Made by a program: the position numbers and the translations under genes. A stretch of DNA of 64,000 nt from assembly GCA_900553855.1 (NCBI GenBank), contig USFG01000007.1, forward strand, positions 1-64,000, in the 5' to 3' direction. The notes below the pieces were generated by a model, which saw only the letters and a program-made list of their open reading frames with translations, made no database searches and was not told the DNA's origin. Below, in pieces: positions 62,843 through 64,000 of this stretch. Positions within the stretch are counted from its first letter, which is position 1; every line of letters begins with the position of its first letter. The stretch comes from an uncultured Mycoplasmatota bacterium. GTDB lineage: Bacteria > Bacillota_I > Bacilli_A > RF39 > UBA660.

Positions 62843-64000
62843 AATTTTATTTGATTTTTTAAAGTTAAAGGCATCTTCAGTTGATTTTATTAAACGTTTA
62901 CCAATTCCCGGCTCATAATATTCATAATAATCTTCTAAATTTGGATCGATGATAGAACGATAATAAATTAATTCATTAATGGCATAATAGGGATTTAATC
63001 TACGATTTAACTCAGCTACTTTTATTTCTTCTTGTAATATGAGGGTACTTATTTCTTCACTATTTATAAGTCCTTGTTTTATTTGCTCTAAAATATTATT
63101 TTGTTCACTTTTATTTAAATATTCATAGTATCTATCGTAAACTAATTCTTCTAAATATTTAATATAGTCAGATGGTGCTTGAAAATATTTTCTCTTTAAT
63201 GTTTTTTGTTTATAAGAGAATAAATCAGCATAAACTGTTTTCATAGCAATATTTCCTCTAACTTGGAGCGGTAATGGTTTAATAAACTTATGATAATAAG
63301 CGTAGATTTCATAACCATCCATATTATTTGGTATTTTTATATTATGTAAAAATTTTCGAGTGTCTTCTAAATATTTTAATAATTCTTTTGGATCATCGAA
63401 TTTTCTATTTTTTTGATTAAAAAGATCATTAGATTTTAGTAATTTATTAACTAAATATCCTCCTGGCACATCAATATAGCCTAAACTTATATCTAAATCT
63501 TCATTGTCTCTACGACGATCAAGTATTTCTTTAGCCATTTCCATATTTTGATAATCATTAAATACATCTCCAAGCTTTAAGCCACTGAATCTTTGAGGTA
63601 AGATATAAAATCCGGTTGTTTCGCTAATTGATTTAGCGTTACTAAAGTCGATTGAATTTCCAATGTAATCAGTTGCATCAGCTATAATTATTTCACCGTT
63701 ATGTAAATTTATTTCGACCCATCTATGATCTTGACCTGGAATTTGCATTATTTTATTTTCAATTCCAAAACAATTTAGTATATAAGAATATAGTTCGGAC
63801 CATTGGCTACAAACTACATAAGAGAATAATTTTGCGTTTTTTACATCGATGGGAGTATTAACAATTATTTGCTTTTGTTCATAAGAAACTTTTGTGTAAG
63901 AAATATCATAATATAAGTTACGTGCAAGCTCAATATATGCATATCTAGCAATTAATTTCGGATCAGTTAATCTTTCAAATTTAATTTTGTTGATAATGTA
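62837..64000 (-). CDS. Transglutaminase-like protein, N-terminus beyond window
   Basis: 388 visible residues; the frame stays open through base 64000, so the start lies outside. The papain-like triad is visible: Cys in VVCSQWSELYSYI (about residue 71 of the visible part), His in QDHRWVEINL and Asp in IADATDYIGN. After the domain (about 150 residues) comes a helical, Tyr-rich tail ending FNFKKSNKIG. It probably is a peptidase or cross-linking enzyme. The internal ATG at 63748 is not the start because it lies after the catalytic Cys. The target is unknown. Confidence 0.82.
   Translation of the reverse strand, partial: YIINKIKFERLTDPKLIARYAYIELARNLYYDISYTKVSYEQKQIIVNTPIDVKNAKLFSYVVCSQWSELYSYILNCFGIENKIMQIPGQDHRWVEINLHNGEIIIADATDYIGNSIDFSNAKSISETTGFYILPQRFSGLKLGDVFNDYQNMEMAKEILDRRRDNEDLDISLGYIDVPGGYLVNKLLKSNDLFNQKNRKFDDPKELLKYLEDTRKFLHNIKIPNNMDGYEIYAYYHKFIKPLPLQVRGNIAMKTVYADLFSYKQKTLKRKYFQAPSDYIKYLEELVYDRYYEYLNKSEQNNILEQIKQGLINSEEISTLILQEEIKVAELNRRLNPYYAINELIYYRSIIDPNLEDYYEYYEPGIGKRLIKSTEDAFNFKKSNKIG

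Overview
The window comes from a very AT-rich (roughly 70%+ A+T) Gram-positive-type chromosome. Gene orders are classic Firmicutes: rpsL-rpsG-fusA-tuf; mrnC-rlmB-sigH-like ... secE-nusG-rplK-rplA-rplJ-rplL; rpsF-ssb-rpsR; rplI-dnaB; lgt next to a YvlD-like gene. GerQ, CwlD and a SigH-like sigma factor point to a spore-forming lineage. Together with the base composition and the collagen-like surface protein, I infer an uncultured, probably gut-associated member of the Bacilli (RF39/Erysipelotrichia-like). The genetic code is standard: prfB is present and carries the normal TGA-dependent frameshift. Most genes lie on the minus strand.

Layout. 1-4.9 kb is accessory DNA: a decayed gene, a possible 29-codon leader ORF with terminator, Nudix, coiled-coil membrane and methyltransferase genes, TnpV, and a large serine recombinase beside tRNA-Gly. 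5-15.8 kb holds tex, a membrane protein, a radical-SAM gene, an M13 peptidase/NatAB-like ABC operon, an orphan Clp-type AAA ATPase and a YitT protein. 15.8-20.2 kb is the str operon behind a strong promoter. 20.2-22.1 kb carries a candidate toxin-antisense cassette, murB and two small membrane proteins. 22.2-29.2 kb is the rplL-mrnC ribosomal/transcription block, interrupted by two HipA-like kinase paralogues. 29.2-37.2 kb contains glycosyltransferase, ASCH, a broken RdgB gene, collagen-like, thioredoxin-reductase-like and SNF2 genes, then a second copy of the toxin-antisense cassette. 37.2-50.7 kb is mostly housekeeping (lgt, lysS, gerQ, lemA, rlmH, M23 peptidase, dnaB, rplI, rpsR-ssb-rpsF). 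50.8-64 kb holds a surface protein and its decayed paralogue, ychF, a broken ATP-grasp gene, HtrA, an Abi protein, cwlD, a large unknown protein, mgtE, YitT, prfB and a transglutaminase-like gene running off the edge.

Main discovery candidate: two near-identical plus-strand cassettes (about 20238-20575 and 36899-37234). Each has a sense promoter, a 31-residue hydrophobic peptide, 5' and 3' arms that can pair over about 27 bp, a hairpin over the ribosome-binding site, and a convergent promoter and terminator predicting an antisense RNA of about 105 nt across the 3' UTR. This is the architecture of a type I toxin-antitoxin system, and I do not recognise the peptide family. A second candidate is the pair of stand-alone HipA-like kinases inserted in the sigH-secE interval, each with its own consensus promoter and a 5'-terminal hairpin that buries the Shine-Dalgarno sequence.
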